NCBI GenBank assembly: GCA_949316235.1 | Contig: OX438747.1 | Span: 31,252,618 to 31,316,617, forward strand | Reading direction: 5' to 3' | Source of the DNA: Oegoconia quadripuncta | Lineage: Eukaryota; Arthropoda; Insecta; Lepidoptera; Autostichidae | DNA: 64,000 bases | The notes under the pieces: generated by a model | What the model was told of the DNA's origin: nothing | Seen by the model: the letters and a program-made list of their open reading frames with translations, nothing else | Database searches by the model: none | Part shown: positions 1 through 10,965 of the stretch, piece after piece | Layout of the letters: the number at the start of each line of letters is the position of its first letter | How positions within the stretch are numbered: the stretch's first letter is position 1 | Position numbers and translations under genes: made by a program

Positions 1-635
1 ATAAGTACACACGGCTGTATGACGACCTTAACGCGTCCAGTATAGTGGGGTCTCTCTGCGTTCACATTTTGGTATATTTGGATGACTTAATCCGTCGGGG
101 TTTTCTAAATTTTCAATTTATGGTCATGAAATTCTGTAGTTGGTAAGTACGAGCGAACAACCTGGACACAATTCTGCTCTTTTCTTTAGCCAACGAACGA
201 GCGAGCAAACATGCATTTCTCCTATTCAATTACACGTGCACTCGATTGCGTAAGAGAACTGAAACCTTGAAATTAAGTGAAACTGATAAGAGGGAAATAG
301 GATTTGAAATGTACGAACTAACCAATAGCTCTATTATTGCCGTTTAGATGAGTAGCAAAGATAACTTGAATGTGAGAAAATCAATGAGGTACCTTAGTAA
401 CTTAGCATCGCGTCGGAGGCTCTTGATGTTGGGCTCCTCTGAAAACCAGCGCTGTAACGATTGCTACAGCACATGCTTTGATGGAGTCCATTTTAGACAT
501 CACACTGCACTCACCGCATTTCAAAATCTGTTTCTGTATATTGTGATAATTTTCTTGTTTTTATTAATATTGCTGTTGCTATAGTGTGGTCTCAAATAAA
601 TATATGTCTATGTCTACTTATTCTGGCGGGATTTT
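1..635. other. No host gene seen; LINE 3' UTR-like segment at ~420-600
   Basis: The part from about 420 to 600 (GGGCTCCTCTG..., CCAGCGCTGTAACGATTGC, then AAATAAATATATG) has the layout of a LINE 3' untranslated tail ending in a polyadenylation-like signal. The first 350 bp show no feature I recognise. Confidence 0.4.
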
Positions 636-636
636 G

Positions 637-905
637 TTTTTTTTTTTATATGAGAGGGCGGCAAACGAGCATGCGGGTCACCTGATGGAAAGCAATCACA
701 CCCGCAACACCAAAACGGTCACAGATGCGTTGCCGGCCTTTGAGGAAGGTGTAGGCTCATTTCTTGAAGGTTCCAATGTCGTACTCGTTGGGAATACCGC
801 TGCCGGAAGTCCGTTCCACAGGGTGGTTGTACGTGGTAAGAAGTTTCTTGAGAAACGTACAGTGGTAGACTTCCACTCATCCAGGTGATGTGGATGGAAA
901 TTTAA
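637..905 (-). mobile_element. LINE 3' end (family L1), truncated
   Basis: On the minus strand the conceptual peptide WKSTTVRFSRNFLPRTTTLW then NGLPAAVFP is the familiar C-terminal end of lepidopteran non-LTR reverse transcriptases. It is followed by a tail (PSSKAGNASVT, then CATGCTCGTTTGCCGCCC and poly-A). The same tail recurs at 3354-3470 (-), 36576-36722 (+) and 49111-49369 (+). Confidence 0.75.
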
Positions 906-1027
906 TTTTCGGCGAGAAGTGTATCGGTTAAATTGAGCAATTTTTAAATTGTTTGAAAAATGTTTCCAATTGTCTGACTTGATCGTATTTACTCGATGAC
1001 AGTGGCGTGCCCTCCATACAGACAGAA

Positions 1028-1650
1028 AGGAAGTATATCCATGTTCCAACCTCTTCAACCCATCAAGAAAATATTTTTTTGTCAAATCCTGAAAAATAGG
1101 CCTCAGTTTCAGCTACCACCTCTTCATTTGATGAAAACCTTTTCTTACCAAGCCATTTCTTCATGTTTGCGAAGAGGAAATGGTCACACAGGGCTACCTC
1201 TGGCGATATACAGAGGGTGTGGCAAAATTCGTATAGTATTGATGTCGCGATTGCTGACGAGTGGGCTGGAGCATTATCCTGATGAAATAGAATTTTATTC
1301 TTTGCTAGATGTGGTCGTTTCGTTCACAACTCTTCATTGACTCGGTCTAACAATGCAGCATAGTAAGCTCCCGTTATTGTCTTTCCTTTCTCCAAAAAAT
1401 CAATGAGAATGACTCCTGGGCTGTCCCAAAAGACTGTGTCCATCACTTGAAAAGCCGAATATACAGTTTCTGTCGTATTTGGGGCACGTTCCCCGGTAAA
1501 AATCACTATTTTGACTGTTGCTTAGTCTCTGGTGTATACTGATACACCCATGTTTCGTCTACGTTACGTACCGACGTAAAAAATCACTCAAATTGGCGGT
1601 TATACATGGCTAATCTTTCCTGAAAAGTTGTTACTTGGCTTCGTTCCGCC
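1028..1650 (-). pseudogene. Decayed mariner transposase
   Basis: Read on the minus strand, fragments in several frames match mariner transposases in the expected order: RLAMYNRQFE, NVDETWVYQYTPETKQQSK, FTGERAPNTTETVYSAF, VFWDSPGVILIDFLEKGKTI, LFHQDNAPAHSSAIA, KKWLGKKRFSSNEEVVAETE and KKYFLDGLKRLEHGY. The catalytic region is represented (DET and QDN motifs), but stops and frame changes interrupt it and the N-terminal DNA-binding part is missing. No terminal inverted repeats could be assigned. It abuts a SINE at 1656 and a LINE end at 905, so both sides may be truncated by later insertions. Confidence 0.85.
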
Positions 1651-1655
1651 TTTAA

Positions 1656-1921
1656 CCGCCTCCGTGGCTCAATGTGAACAACATAGGGTTTACGAATCGC
1701 AGGTCGCGGATTTGTTCCCGGCACGGTATTTGTTTAGTACTCGATGTGGTTTGTGGTAGGGCATTATAAATGTCCGCCTGGCTAGCTACCACCATCTTAT
1801 CTAAGTCTGCCACGAAATAGCAATGTTGATAACATCAAAGATAGCCAGTTTCCCCAAATAAGATGGGGTTTCCGGGTCAGTACGCTTCCACCTTCGGCCT
1901 CATGTTCATTTAACATCAGGG
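1656..1921 (+). mobile_element. tRNA-derived SINE, family A
   Basis: The head CCGCCTCCGTGGCTCAATG (A-box-like) and a degenerate B box GGTCGCGGATTTGTTCCCG are followed by the family body (GTCCGCCTGGCTAGCTACCA ... CTTCCACCTTCGGCCTCATG). The usual 3' end with poly-A is lost. Confidence 0.8.
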
Positions 1922-2147
1922 GATCAATCGCGCTATTTTACGGTTTTACCGTTCGAATGGAACGTTTTTCGTTTTGGTTTAGCTTTAGCCGATGTAAAAA
2001 TTCGTATCGCGCTATTTTTTGTGAACGATTATATCGTTGACGCTACCAAAGTAAAACCAAACTCAAAAAGCTAACCACGAGTATTAAAAAAAACTAGTTT
2101 AATTTCCGTTCAAATGGTTTAGCTTTGGTATTACCTTATTATATATA

Positions 2148-2754
2148 CAGGGCGTCCCAAAGTTATGGGACATGAAGGGGAAGTACCTTAAATATTGTAG
2201 ATAGTGAATTTTGCTCAAAGAAGACTTTATGTTATTTTTAAAAGTTAGTAATTCTGCATTCATAGATTTTCTAAAAATTACTTGCTTCGGCTGGGAATCG
2301 AACCGACTTAAATGTGAAAAAAAAAACACCCTACTTTTATGATGCCAATCGAAAGAATAGCTAAAAAATAATAACTCTGCCTAAGTAGTAGAATAATCAA
2401 TGCTATCTTTGGAATGATAATATCGCTACTTTTCGAACGTCGTCGGCAATAAATAACTTTCTTGAAATTTGACTCAATCATTTTATGTTGTTCCTTTCTT
2501 TTAAAATACTATGTTACTTAGGCAGAGTTATTATTTTTTAGCTATTCTTTCGATTGGCATCATAAAAGTAGGGTGTTTTTTTTTTCACATTTGAGTCGGT
2601 TCGATTCCCAGCCGAAGCAAATAATTTTTAGAAAATCTATGAATGCAGAATTACTAACTTTTAAAAATAACATAAAGTCTTCTTTGAGCAAAATTCACTA
2701 TCTACGATATTTAAGGTACTTCCCCTTCATGTCCCATAACTTTGGGACGCCCTG
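2148..2754. mobile_element. Foldback MITE (family T), copy 1, internally deleted
   Basis: The outer ends CAGGGCGTCCCAAAGTTATG and its complement are flanked by TATA. The left arm 2148-2387 pairs with the right arm 2487-2754. The centre (2388-2486) is the reverse complement of part of the centre of copy 2 at 62959-63774, so the two copies are inserted in opposite sense. The last ~28 nt of the left arm and part of the centre are deleted. TA flanks and a CAGGG end suggest a Tc1/mariner-type MITE. Short reading frames in the arms are fortuitous. Confidence 0.85.
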
Positions 2755-2815
2755 TATATATCCAAATTTTTGCGCTGGATCGCTAATATGCCGTTTAGCC
2801 TGCTCTTTCTTTTGT

Positions 2816-2865
2816 TTTTTTATGCACAACGGGTTAGAACTTGACCTCAATCACTCCTGGGGGCC
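2816..2865 (-). mobile_element. SINE-A 3'-end fragment
   Basis: A T-run then ATGCACAACGGGTTAGAACT and TGACCTCAATCAC is the reverse complement of the 3' end of SINE-A. Confidence 0.6.
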
Positions 2866-3353
2866 GATCGCGCTAAGTTCGAAAGATAATACCAGAGCTA
2901 AACCATAACCAAAAACGTTACGTTAAGCTCTATATATATATATACTCATTGGATACGTACAGTCGAACCAACTGAATCATGACCCACTCCGGACAAAGAC
3001 TGGACATATTCAGACACACGTCATAAAACATATAACACCCTTCACTTTTCGTTGGGCTAAAAATTGGATTGCTACAAGAGGTTATTAACACCAGCTATCA
3101 CAGTTTAGTGTATGTACTATTGTATATAAGTATATTGGTAGGTAACCGATTTCTAGCTGATAACCGTTACCTACGTGCGATAAAACTTTAAATGGTACTG
3201 TGATTTATTGTGGTTATAATATTTGTGTTGATTTTGATGGACATTGGTTTTAAGATTCGCGATTTTGTTTCCCAGACTCCCAAAAAGGATGATTTATTTA
3301 CTTATTTACATAGAATCAACAGCATTATTGCAGAAATTATATTATAGTTTTTA

Positions 3354-3470
3354 TTTTTTTTTATATGAGAGGGCGGCAAACGAGCATGCGGGTCACCTGA
3401 TGTCACCAAAAGGGTCACAGATGCGTTGCCGGCCTTTGAGGAAGGTGTAGGCGTTTCTTGAAGGTTCCAA
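3354..3470 (-). mobile_element. LINE L1 3'-tail fragment
   Basis: It repeats the T-run, ATATGAGAGGGCGGCAAACG and GGCCTTTGAGGAAGGTGTAG of 637-760, with internal deletions. Confidence 0.75.
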
Positions 3471-3739
3471 GTATGTGTATGGTATGTATATTTGTGTACG
3501 TATATATAGAGAAAATGCCGACTTACTGTTATTTTATGTGTAAAATCAGTGGGTAACTATTATTGACTTCCTGAATAGTATAGTTTAAGATTCATGATAT
3601 TAATTATATAAAGCTGTTGTTATCCCAAAAACAATAAAATAAAATTAATAAATAAAGAAATATTATTTGTTTATTGTGTAATGTAATGACTAGTGGTGAT
3701 AGTGATACACGGATAAAAATAATTGTATTGGCTTTTGCC

Positions 3740-3816
3740 TTTTGAACAAGCAGTAGCTTAAAAAATGTAAAATCTGACTATTTTAAGTGTACCCTGTGTA
3801 CCTACAAAATAAAGCA
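3740..3816 (+). mobile_element. LINE 3' UTR tail fragment (AAATAAAGCAT type)
   Basis: The motif AAAATGTAAAATCTGACTAT, then TTTTAAGTGTACCCTGTGTA and CAAAATAAAGCAT, recurs at 26465-26510 (+) and reversed at 13625-13700 and 25130-25240. This marks a dispersed LINE tail. Confidence 0.5.
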
Positions 3817-3818
3817 TT

Positions 3819-3968
3819 GGTGTCGATTCGGATGTACACCAACTAAACTAAACTAAAACCAGTTTTAAAGTAGTACTGTCTCTTTCTGCCTGGAACAGTA
3901 CGATGGGACGGCACCACTCCAAAACTGACTTTAGTTTAATTTAGTTGGTGTACATCCGAATAGACACC
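3819..3968. mobile_element. Short foldback MITE (family E), copy 1
   Basis: A 150-bp element whose ends GGTGTCGATTCGGATGTACA and the complement form ~50-bp inverted arms (CTAAACTAAACTAAAACCAG) around a centre with GGAACAGTACGATG. It is flanked by ATT on both sides. Further copies are at 25667-25821, 37251-37405 and 40125-40265. Confidence 0.85.
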
Positions 3969-4214
3969 ATTTTTTGTATTTGATCCCTGTGTAGCTATAT
4001 TCCGAACAATATGTTACACGCTAGAGCACCACCATCCACCTCCTGGCTCCTTCATCGGACCCTTGACATCATGATGAAAGGAATCATATGAGCCCAAACT
4101 CGAGGGGTTTACTAATAGCCACTGAAGAGATTTTTTTGTAATTTATTTGGTCTGCCAACATTTATTACACTAGTGATAACAAACAAATGAAGTATGCAGA
4201 ATCTTACAAACTAA

Positions 4215-4613
4215 GGCCCGTATTAATAAACCAATCTCAATACAAGTCTTGTGGCTGTATCACCCGAGATGCGCCTTAAGAGGTTGACGCTATCTCAAGC
4301 TCCGTGCTAATTTATAAACAAATCTTGAGGCCTACTCAGTTGAGATCACTTCACAAGTATTCGCCTCAGCGGCGTATGAATGATAGTCTTGAGTTTCGTT
4401 TATTAATACGCGCACCTCTCAAGTGAGTACTGCTTGAGTACGCACGTGCTTTTCAGGTCTCAAGTTACAATACAATACGATACAAATACACTTTATTGCA
4501 CAACAGAAAAGAAAATACAGTTTCAGAAAAGTTAGGTTTATTAATCAACACGTTTACTTGAGATCGGTCACAAGACTGTTCTCAATCTTGAGAATGGTTT
4601 ATTAATACGGCCC
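4215..4613 (-). mobile_element. PIF/Harbinger-like MITE (family D), copy with a ~65-bp insertion
   Basis: The ends are GGCCCGTATTAATAAACC and its complement, with TAA on the left and TA on the right. It is in reverse sense to the copies at 16.3, 28.6 and 51 kb. A segment TACGATACAAATACACTTTA ... CAGTTTCAGAAAAG (~4466-4532) interrupts it and looks like a reversed LINE 3' tail. Confidence 0.85.
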
Positions 4614-4762
4614 TATATATGTGTACAGGCAAACATAACATGCAAATATAATAAATTAATAATGAAACTTCAAGCAGAAAGAGTATCAAACACCATCTGC
4701 CTAACATATTCCGTATGATCTTATGCAAGTACTTGCAATTAATGATGCAAGTTAACATTTAA

Positions 4763-5091
4763 CCGCCTCCGTGGCTCAATGTAAACAACATTGGGTTTAC
4801 GATTCGGAGGTCGCGAGTTCGATCCCCAGCGGGGTACAAGTTTAAGTACTCGGTTAGGTTGGTTGTAGGGCATTTTAAATGTCCGCCTGGCTAGCTACCA
4901 CCATCTTATCTAATTCTGCCGCCAAGCAGCAATGTTAATAGCATTGTTGTGTTCCGGTTGTCAGAGATAAGATAGCCGTCCCCCAAATGTGTTGGGGTTT
5001 CCGGGTCAGTACGCTTCCACCTTCGACCTCATCTTCACTTAACATCAGGTGTGATTGAGGTCAAGTACCAATCCGGTGTGCATAAAAAAAA
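4763..5091 (+). mobile_element. tRNA-derived SINE-A, near full length
   Basis: The A box region (TGGCTCAATG) and the B box GAGTTCGATCCC are followed by the whole body (CTAGCTACCACCATCTTATC, GTTCCGGTTGTCAGAGATAA) and a 3' end GTGCATAAAAAAAA. This is the best full-length + strand copy of the most abundant SINE here. Confidence 0.88.
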
Positions 5092-6568
5092 ACTGATTTA
5101 CGGCAGTCATTGTACAGCCGACAGAATGTAACTATTGGGGAATTTGCGCCCAACACGTTCCGCCGCGTGTTGTTCAACCATCGACTAAATTATAGTATTG
5201 TCATCCGAACTACATATACCATATCAAGTTTCATTTCGATACGACAATTAGAATTAGATAAAGACGATAGGTTAAAATTTACTTCCAAGATTTGTTAGTC
5301 AGTTACAAGTAAAGCAGGCATAAAAGCGTGTTAAAAATTATCTCGTTTCATATTGAAATGAGTTGCAAATGATGTATCCCAGTACGTATAATATCGTCAG
5401 ATGCTTGATCATTATGACAACATGAATTTCCATCCCGGGAAATTCGCACAAGCCTCCAAAAAGGTTACACTACAACGCGAGCCAATCAGGGCGCCGCAGT
5501 GCGGCCCGCATCGAGCGGGCCGAAGTGGGTCACCCGGGTTGCGGCCCTGGCTGAATGGGCCGCCTTTGCCTTGAGTTGGAAAAAATATGTAGGCTGTTTG
5601 CGGCTGTCTTTGCTTCGCTTGAAAAGGCTATTTTGTAGGTGAATAAAGTATGGATAAATGGTGAAACTACGAAATATGAACTACTGGCGACTTGCCCCGG
5701 TTTCGCACGGGTGCAATTTTCGTTGTGCATAATTTTAATTCTGTGATATCTTCTAATATATTAGTTTAAATGAAATGCTGTAAAGAGCAATTCTGGTCGA
5801 TATTAAGTACCGAACATAACTAACATATTTAGTTGGTTATAGATATTACTATATTGGTCAAATTAGCTTTAGAATATCACATTATTTTTTAACAATACGT
5901 GAAAGATAAAAATGGTTACTGTGGTAAACCACAGTGATATACATCCTTTCCTGTGAAGTAGTCCTTTGGTGATATACATACAATATTTGTATGCCAAATT
6001 GGCTGATCACAGAGCTCATTGTATCACAAATGTTTAAATGATTGACTGAGACGTCACGGACTTTCTTTAGGTATTTTTAAGATATTATACAATTTCGTTG
6101 TACGTTATTTTGATGTATCTCACAAGGTTAGCAATAGGCAGATGTAATCGTCCGAAAATATGTTTTTTTTTACTCCTTGATTACCAAACATAGAGTTTTC
6201 TTTACTTTCCCTTTGAAGCGCATCACTACCCCATTTTTACGGCTAACAACTAAAAAAGAAATTGGGCAACCTCTTTAGCTAAGCAATGATATTTCAATAT
6301 CTTTATAAAGCCAATATTAGGTAAGTGAAATAGAAGGAATTGGCATGGGTAGTTTTTTTTTAAACGCTCGCGCCCGGTTTTTTTTGTTGTGCGATTAGCG
6401 GAATTTATATATAAACCTTACGGATGATTCTCTAAATGAAAGTGAAAACTGTTTCAAAATCCATTGGGCAATTCAGAATAACGAAGCACAAATAGACACT
6501 ATTGTGACTTCGATTTATACTCCGAGATTCAGAGAGAAACCAACGTTTGCGTTCGAGTATACATAATA
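5092..6568. other. No gene seen; GC-rich patch at ~5450-5580
   Basis: The patch (GCCGCAGTGCGGCCCGCATC, GAGCGGGCCGAAG) is strikingly GC-rich against AT-rich flanks but has no convincing frame. A perfect short palindrome ACTGTGGTAAACCACAGT lies at ~5919-5936. Confidence 0.3.
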
Positions 6569-6998
6569 TTGGGTCTTTATCTAATATGAAATTGGAGTTT
6601 TTTTTCTTCGTTAATCATATATATAAATAAATAAATCATATGTACCAATTCCTGCGATTTTCGAAGCTATATCCAAATTTGTTTTTTATTTGGAAAATGG
6701 AATATTATTTCAAGGTTTCACATGAAATATTTTCTAATATCTGGGCTAAATCACATAATAAAAAATATTTGAACAGAGCTCTTTTCATGTGCTTCCCATA
6801 ATCATTTCTTAGATTCGCTGAAACTTTTATAAAGCGGTTACTTTTAAAAATTAACTTAATGTTATCCGATAATACACACAAAGTTTAGCTAAATTTGAAT
6901 TTGCCGTTCCCATAAAAAAGTCAAAAATGTTTGTATGGAGAAAACAGTCTTAATGAAATTCTTCATACAAAACGCCAATTTCATAGGTAAGGACCCAA
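6569..6998. mobile_element. TA-flanked MITE (family I), copy 1
   Basis: A 430-bp element with TIRs TTGGGTCTTTA...GAAATTGGAGTTTT and its near-complement ending GGTAAGGACCCAA, flanked by TA at 6567-6568 and 6999-7000. Non-coding. Copies are at 8385-9347 and 19513-19935. Confidence 0.85.
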
Positions 6999-7003
6999 TA
7001 CAA

Positions 7004-7133
7004 GCTTTGGGACTAGATGATTGGTGTAAGTGTCCGAAATATTTATTTGTGACGATTTATTCGAGATTGGTATGAAATCATAGGTTACATTAAAAAGCCA
7101 CTCAATTACCCATCCAAGGAGTGACGGCACCAG
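7004..7133. mobile_element. SINE-B tail plus 5S-like fragment
   Basis: TTGGGACTAGATGATTGGTG at 7007 is the 3' body of SINE-B. The stretch ~7090-7133 (ATTACCCATCCAAGGAGTGA) matches, reversed, the 5S-like segment seen at 35.3 kb. Confidence 0.5.
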
Positions 7134-7134
7134 G

Positions 7135-7450
7135 GCTTTTTGGCGGGAACTCGGCGAGTGAAGTAGCATTTTTCTTTATAAGTCTTAAAATTTGTGCATT
7201 CTAACTTTTGAAGCTTAATAATGGCAGAATATTGTGCAGCAAACGTTAGTGTTGGTGTACAGGTGAAGGGAAGTGTAAATTAAAGTGCGTAACGGAGCTT
7301 TCGGGTTCCCACAAGAAGCCGCCAAAATCTTTTGTAAAGCATTCTGCCACTTTACTGAAGAATGACTTGACCGTGACTAGACTCTGTATACGACGAATTA
7401 CTTGTTTTGATTGAGACTGACCTATAAACTGAAGAAATAAGATAAATAAA
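7135..7450 (+). mobile_element. ~390-bp retroposon family R, copy 1 (3' truncated)
   Basis: It starts with the shared 5' end GGCTTTTTGGCGGGAACTCG and continues with GGCAGAATATTGTGCAGCAA and GCCGCCAAAATCTTTTGTAA. Compared with the copy at 59845-60236 it has a small internal deletion and loses the end. Confidence 0.8.
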
Positions 7451-8017
7451 AATTTTCACTCGAAACTGGCAGTAATGTCCCTCGATAATGAGGTTGACTG
7501 GTTGCCATCCTCAAAAATAAGAAGAAGAAGAAGACCGCACCAGACATGAATTGAAAACGAACAGCGAATGCGACTGCGTCACGAGCGCTGTGTAGTGTTA
7601 TTCCTCTATGATACTACCCAGGAATTCCCAGAGCCATAAAAATTCTCCGTAACAACCCGCCAATGGATGTTGCATAACATTTTTTTGTTTTCATTGCGTT
7701 TTATTTTGAAAAAGCCGGCTGGTAATGCGCAGGTGACCGCTATTGTTTTCTAGCCTTGTGTTGTTGATTGCGCCGGGCGGAGGTGGCAATGAAAACAGTG
7801 AGAAAAATGTCGCATTCTACATGAAAAAAACTTACGCATTATTTACAACTCGTTTGATTACCAACGAAGGAAATTGTATGGTATATGAGCAAGTCACACA
7901 CTCAAGTCGTGGTGACCTACGTAGGTCGAACAGAGCTAGCTCATAAAGTAGGAAAACTTCTTTTACCTACATAAATAAACTATTTCTTTCTTTGAATAGT
8001 CTGAATCCAAGTTAGCA

Positions 8018-8384
8018 ATAGTCACGTAGTACCACTGTTGATGAGTAAGTGACTCTGGCTCGGTTATGCTTGCCTGGTACCGAGTAGTTTAGTCTGAAGT
8101 AAGGTTAGTCACGTAAAGTACCACTTTTGATGAGAAGGTGACTCTCGCTCGTTTATGCTAGCCTGGTACCGGCGTTAATTAGTCTTGGAGTCGCGTAGGC
8201 ACCGTCTACTTTTAACAAAATAGGTGTCGTTACGGAGTACCACTGTTGATGAAGAGGTAACTCTCGCTTGGTTATGCTAGCCTGATAATCAGATGGGGTA
8301 CTGTCTACCATCAGTTGGCGCCTCTTCATCAACAGTGATACTCTTACTGTTGATGAAGAGGTGACTCTCGCTCGGTTATTCTAT
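8018..8384 (-). repeat. K repeat (degenerate, four units), minus orientation
   Basis: Four imperfect units share TACCACTGTTGATGA, GTGACTCTCGCTCGGTTATG and CTAGCCTGGTACC. These are the reverse complement of the tandem units at 60900-61300. The last unit runs into the MITE at 8385. Confidence 0.8.
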
Positions 8385-9347
8385 TCGGTCGGTCTTTACC
8401 TATTAAATTGGTGTTTTTTTCTTCGTTAATCATATGTACCAATTCCTGCGATTTACAAAGCTATATCCAAATTTGTTATATATTCCATGTATTTATTAAA
8501 TACATTTTTTTGTTTTTTTTTCTCAAATAAATAATAATAACAATTTAATCACAGGTAAAAAATTTCATCTAGCGCATCTCCTCGAGGCGGCATTGTGCCC
8601 AACAGGCAAGCGGCGTTCCCGCGCTGAATAGCGAGACTTATTCTCTGAGCAAGGAAGCCGCCCGCTCTGTGGTCACCAGAAGCCTCGATGAGACGCGCCG
8701 ACAGGTCTTGGATCAGGCGTTTTGTCTCAGGGCCCCAAGGTCCCATCGTCTCGACCCCAACCGGTACGAACACGTAACCTTCCTGTAAGTCCTGGTATTT
8801 ACGTGATTTTTTTATTTCGGCACACGCAGCGGCCGCGCCCGCCACCTCCGCAGTCGCACGCAGGTGGGTCGGCGCTAGCGTGTCCACGCAGGTTACGTCC
8901 CATGCGAGGAACTTGCCGTCTCTCCACGCTACATGTGAAACTCCATCGGGCCTCTTACCATCCGATCGAACGACTCCGTTTGGTTCTAACGTAGCCGGAA
9001 CGTTCGCCGAGGCAAGGGCCCGCCGGAGCCTAATTTGTTATATTATTTGGAATATTATTTCAAGGTTTCACACGAAATATTTTTTAATTTCTTTAATTTT
9101 TAAATTTAAAATTAACAGAGCTCTTTTCATGTGCTTCCCATAATCATTTCTTAGATTCGCTGAAACTTTTATAAAGCGGTTACTTTTACAAATTAACGCT
9201 GCCTATACTTAACTTAATCCGATAATACACACAAAGTAAATTTGGATTTGCCGTTGCCAAAAAAAAAAAACAAAAATGTTTGTGTGGAGAAAAGAGTCTT
9301 AATGAAATTCTTCATACAAAACGCCAATTTCATAGGTAAGAACCTAA
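8385..9347. mobile_element. TA-type MITE (family I), copy 2, split by a LINE
   Basis: The left part is 8385-8481 and the right part 9032-9347. Together they rebuild the element at 6569-6998. The interruption is the LINE fragment described next. The right end ...GGTAAGAACCTAA is followed by TA. Confidence 0.8.
8482..9031 (-). mobile_element. 5'-truncated LINE insertion with 12-bp target duplication
   Basis: AATTTGTTATAT occurs at 8470-8481 and again at 9032-9043, a clean target duplication. The inserted minus-strand frame runs from ~9031 to the stop near 8549. It reads RRALASANVPATLEPNGVVR ... DGKRPDGVSHVAWRDGKFLA ... DVTCVDTLAPTH ... VETMGPWGPETKRLI ... FLAQRISLAIQRGNA, the conserved C-terminal end of a non-LTR retrotransposon reverse-transcriptase polyprotein. 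It is open over ~160 codons, so the insertion is young. The 3' side is A/T-rich. Confidence 0.85.
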
Positions 9348-10590
9348 TATTTTAAAAAATCAAAGCTTTCTGTAAGAGACTGTGAGAAATTTTTACATAA
9401 CAAAGAATGTCATTGCCTGTTTTACAAATTTGATTCGATCTCAAAATCTTTTTGAATAAATTCTAATAAGGTACACCTCATCGAGGACTATAACATTTCA
9501 CTACAGTTTTCTGTGTAAAACTCAAAGACAAAAATTTTGCACGCCCCGAAAATAACTTTCAAGTAAACCGCGGCCACTAATATCCACTCGCAAGCCATAA
9601 CGCATTCATTGACAATCAAAGACAATGTAGAGCTACTAAACGACATAGCTTTAACATTTAAGGGCTATTTTATAGTACTTAAGCAATGAAAATGAATGAA
9701 TATTAAGTTTTTGCTTTAACCTTTGAATTTCATACGATTCTTCTCAAAGGAGAAATGTAAATTCCAAACGCTTGGTAGCTTAAAACAATTGACAAGTTTT
9801 TAAGTTTAAATTTAATCTGTGAAACGAAACCATTATTGATTAATTCATTCATTCACTCGTTGTTATCAGCGAAAGTAATGATCACAATACCCATTTTTAA
9901 AGTGACAGCTATCACAATCGTATTGCTAAATGCTTGCAAATACGATCGTCGTTCGCAGTCGCTCTACCTGCCCTTAATGAATTCATATTAATTAACCCAA
10001 CCGATATTGGTGTATATTTAAAGCAGGTTCAATGATCTTTATAATAATAATCATTTGACAAATCAAACACAACATTGTATATTAAAAAATAAGTAGCTCA
10101 AGTACTCCTCTGGATAATTGCATCAACCCAAAGAGGTATAAAAGGGTTGGTCAGATTTACAGAACACACTCGTACAGTTCTAGCAAGAAAACTAACCCTC
10201 TGGTTTTGCAATAAATTTGGTTTCTTTTTATGCCCAGCACGGCCAAATTTACCGTGACTTAGTAGTCCCCATTATGTAGGGCCGCAGTCGTTTACTTATT
10301 TAGTGACGTTACCTTTCTTATTGGACTGACGAATCTAAGGTACCACATAAATTCAAATCCATCAAACCGTTTAGGTGCTACGAGGGAATAAAGAATCCCG
10401 TATACACACATAGGTGTTTGCGAAAAACATAGCCCTCTCTTCAATTGGATAAAAATAATGAAAAATTTATACACAGTAGGTATTATTATGTTCTTGAAAA
10501 AAATGGCGTGTGGTATCAAGTGACCTATCAACATTCCTTTTCGGTTTCCAACTGTGGCCTACAGGCATCTCTTCTCCTTTACCATCATTT
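9348..10590. other. Mostly unique-looking DNA, no gene found
   Basis: Apart from the candidate TATA promoter at 10137, I see no repeat family and no convincing coding exon here. This is the longest low-repeat stretch in the first 27 kb. Confidence 0.4.
10137..10180 (+). promoter_or_regulatory. Candidate TATA-box promoter without an assigned gene
   Basis: TATAAAAGG at 10137-10145 is followed by TCAG at 10151 and by ACACTCGTACAGTT about 30-40 nt downstream, a plausible arthropod initiator setting. The ~700 bp upstream show no repeat family that I recognise. No convincing downstream coding exon was found before the repeats at 10.6 kb, so this may be an orphan promoter or chance. Confidence 0.25.
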
Positions 10591-10785
10591 GTTCTATTCG
10601 TGTTGAAGAACATAATTAAGGGAAACGTTGAAGGAAAGAGAGGAAGGTAAAGCTTAGGCGCAATTACTTTGATCTAGTGAAAGAAAAGGTGAACGTCGTG
10701 TCGTAGAAAGAGGTTAAATTGAGCGTGGAAAGCAAAGAGACGTGGACATTATTCCACCGACAAGAGCATAGATCTTAAATTGAAG
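10590..10785 (+). mobile_element. LINE C-terminal coding remnant (family L7)
   Basis: GGCGCAATTACTTTGATCTA, GTGAAAGAAAAGGTGAACGT and CCACCGACAAGAGCATAG read as a decayed RT C-terminus (RRNYFDLVKEKVN). Related pieces lie at 31990-32035, 32770-32880 and 34320-34450. Confidence 0.6.
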
Positions 10786-10965
10786 AAGAATTATTTACTG
10801 ACTGACTGACTGACGATTACCTAGTAAGAAGAAAGAAGAAGTCCATCATAAAGTGTTATTCCTCTATGGTGTAACTAAAGAATTGTAATTATTTCTGCCA
10901 GCGAGTGTACTTACGATGTCACGGAGCGATTCTCCGTTGGAACTGTATTTATATTGATTTTTTCC

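Noticed and set aside
2099..2908. Repeated 60-111-codon frames starting MFFFSHLSRFDSQPK (also at 62949-63140 and 63593-63808)
   Set aside because: They lie within the arms of foldback MITE T in mirrored positions on both strands; the frames follow from the DNA repeat, not from a conserved protein.
7743..7946. 67-codon frame in AT-rich DNA
   Set aside because: No similarity, no splice or start support.
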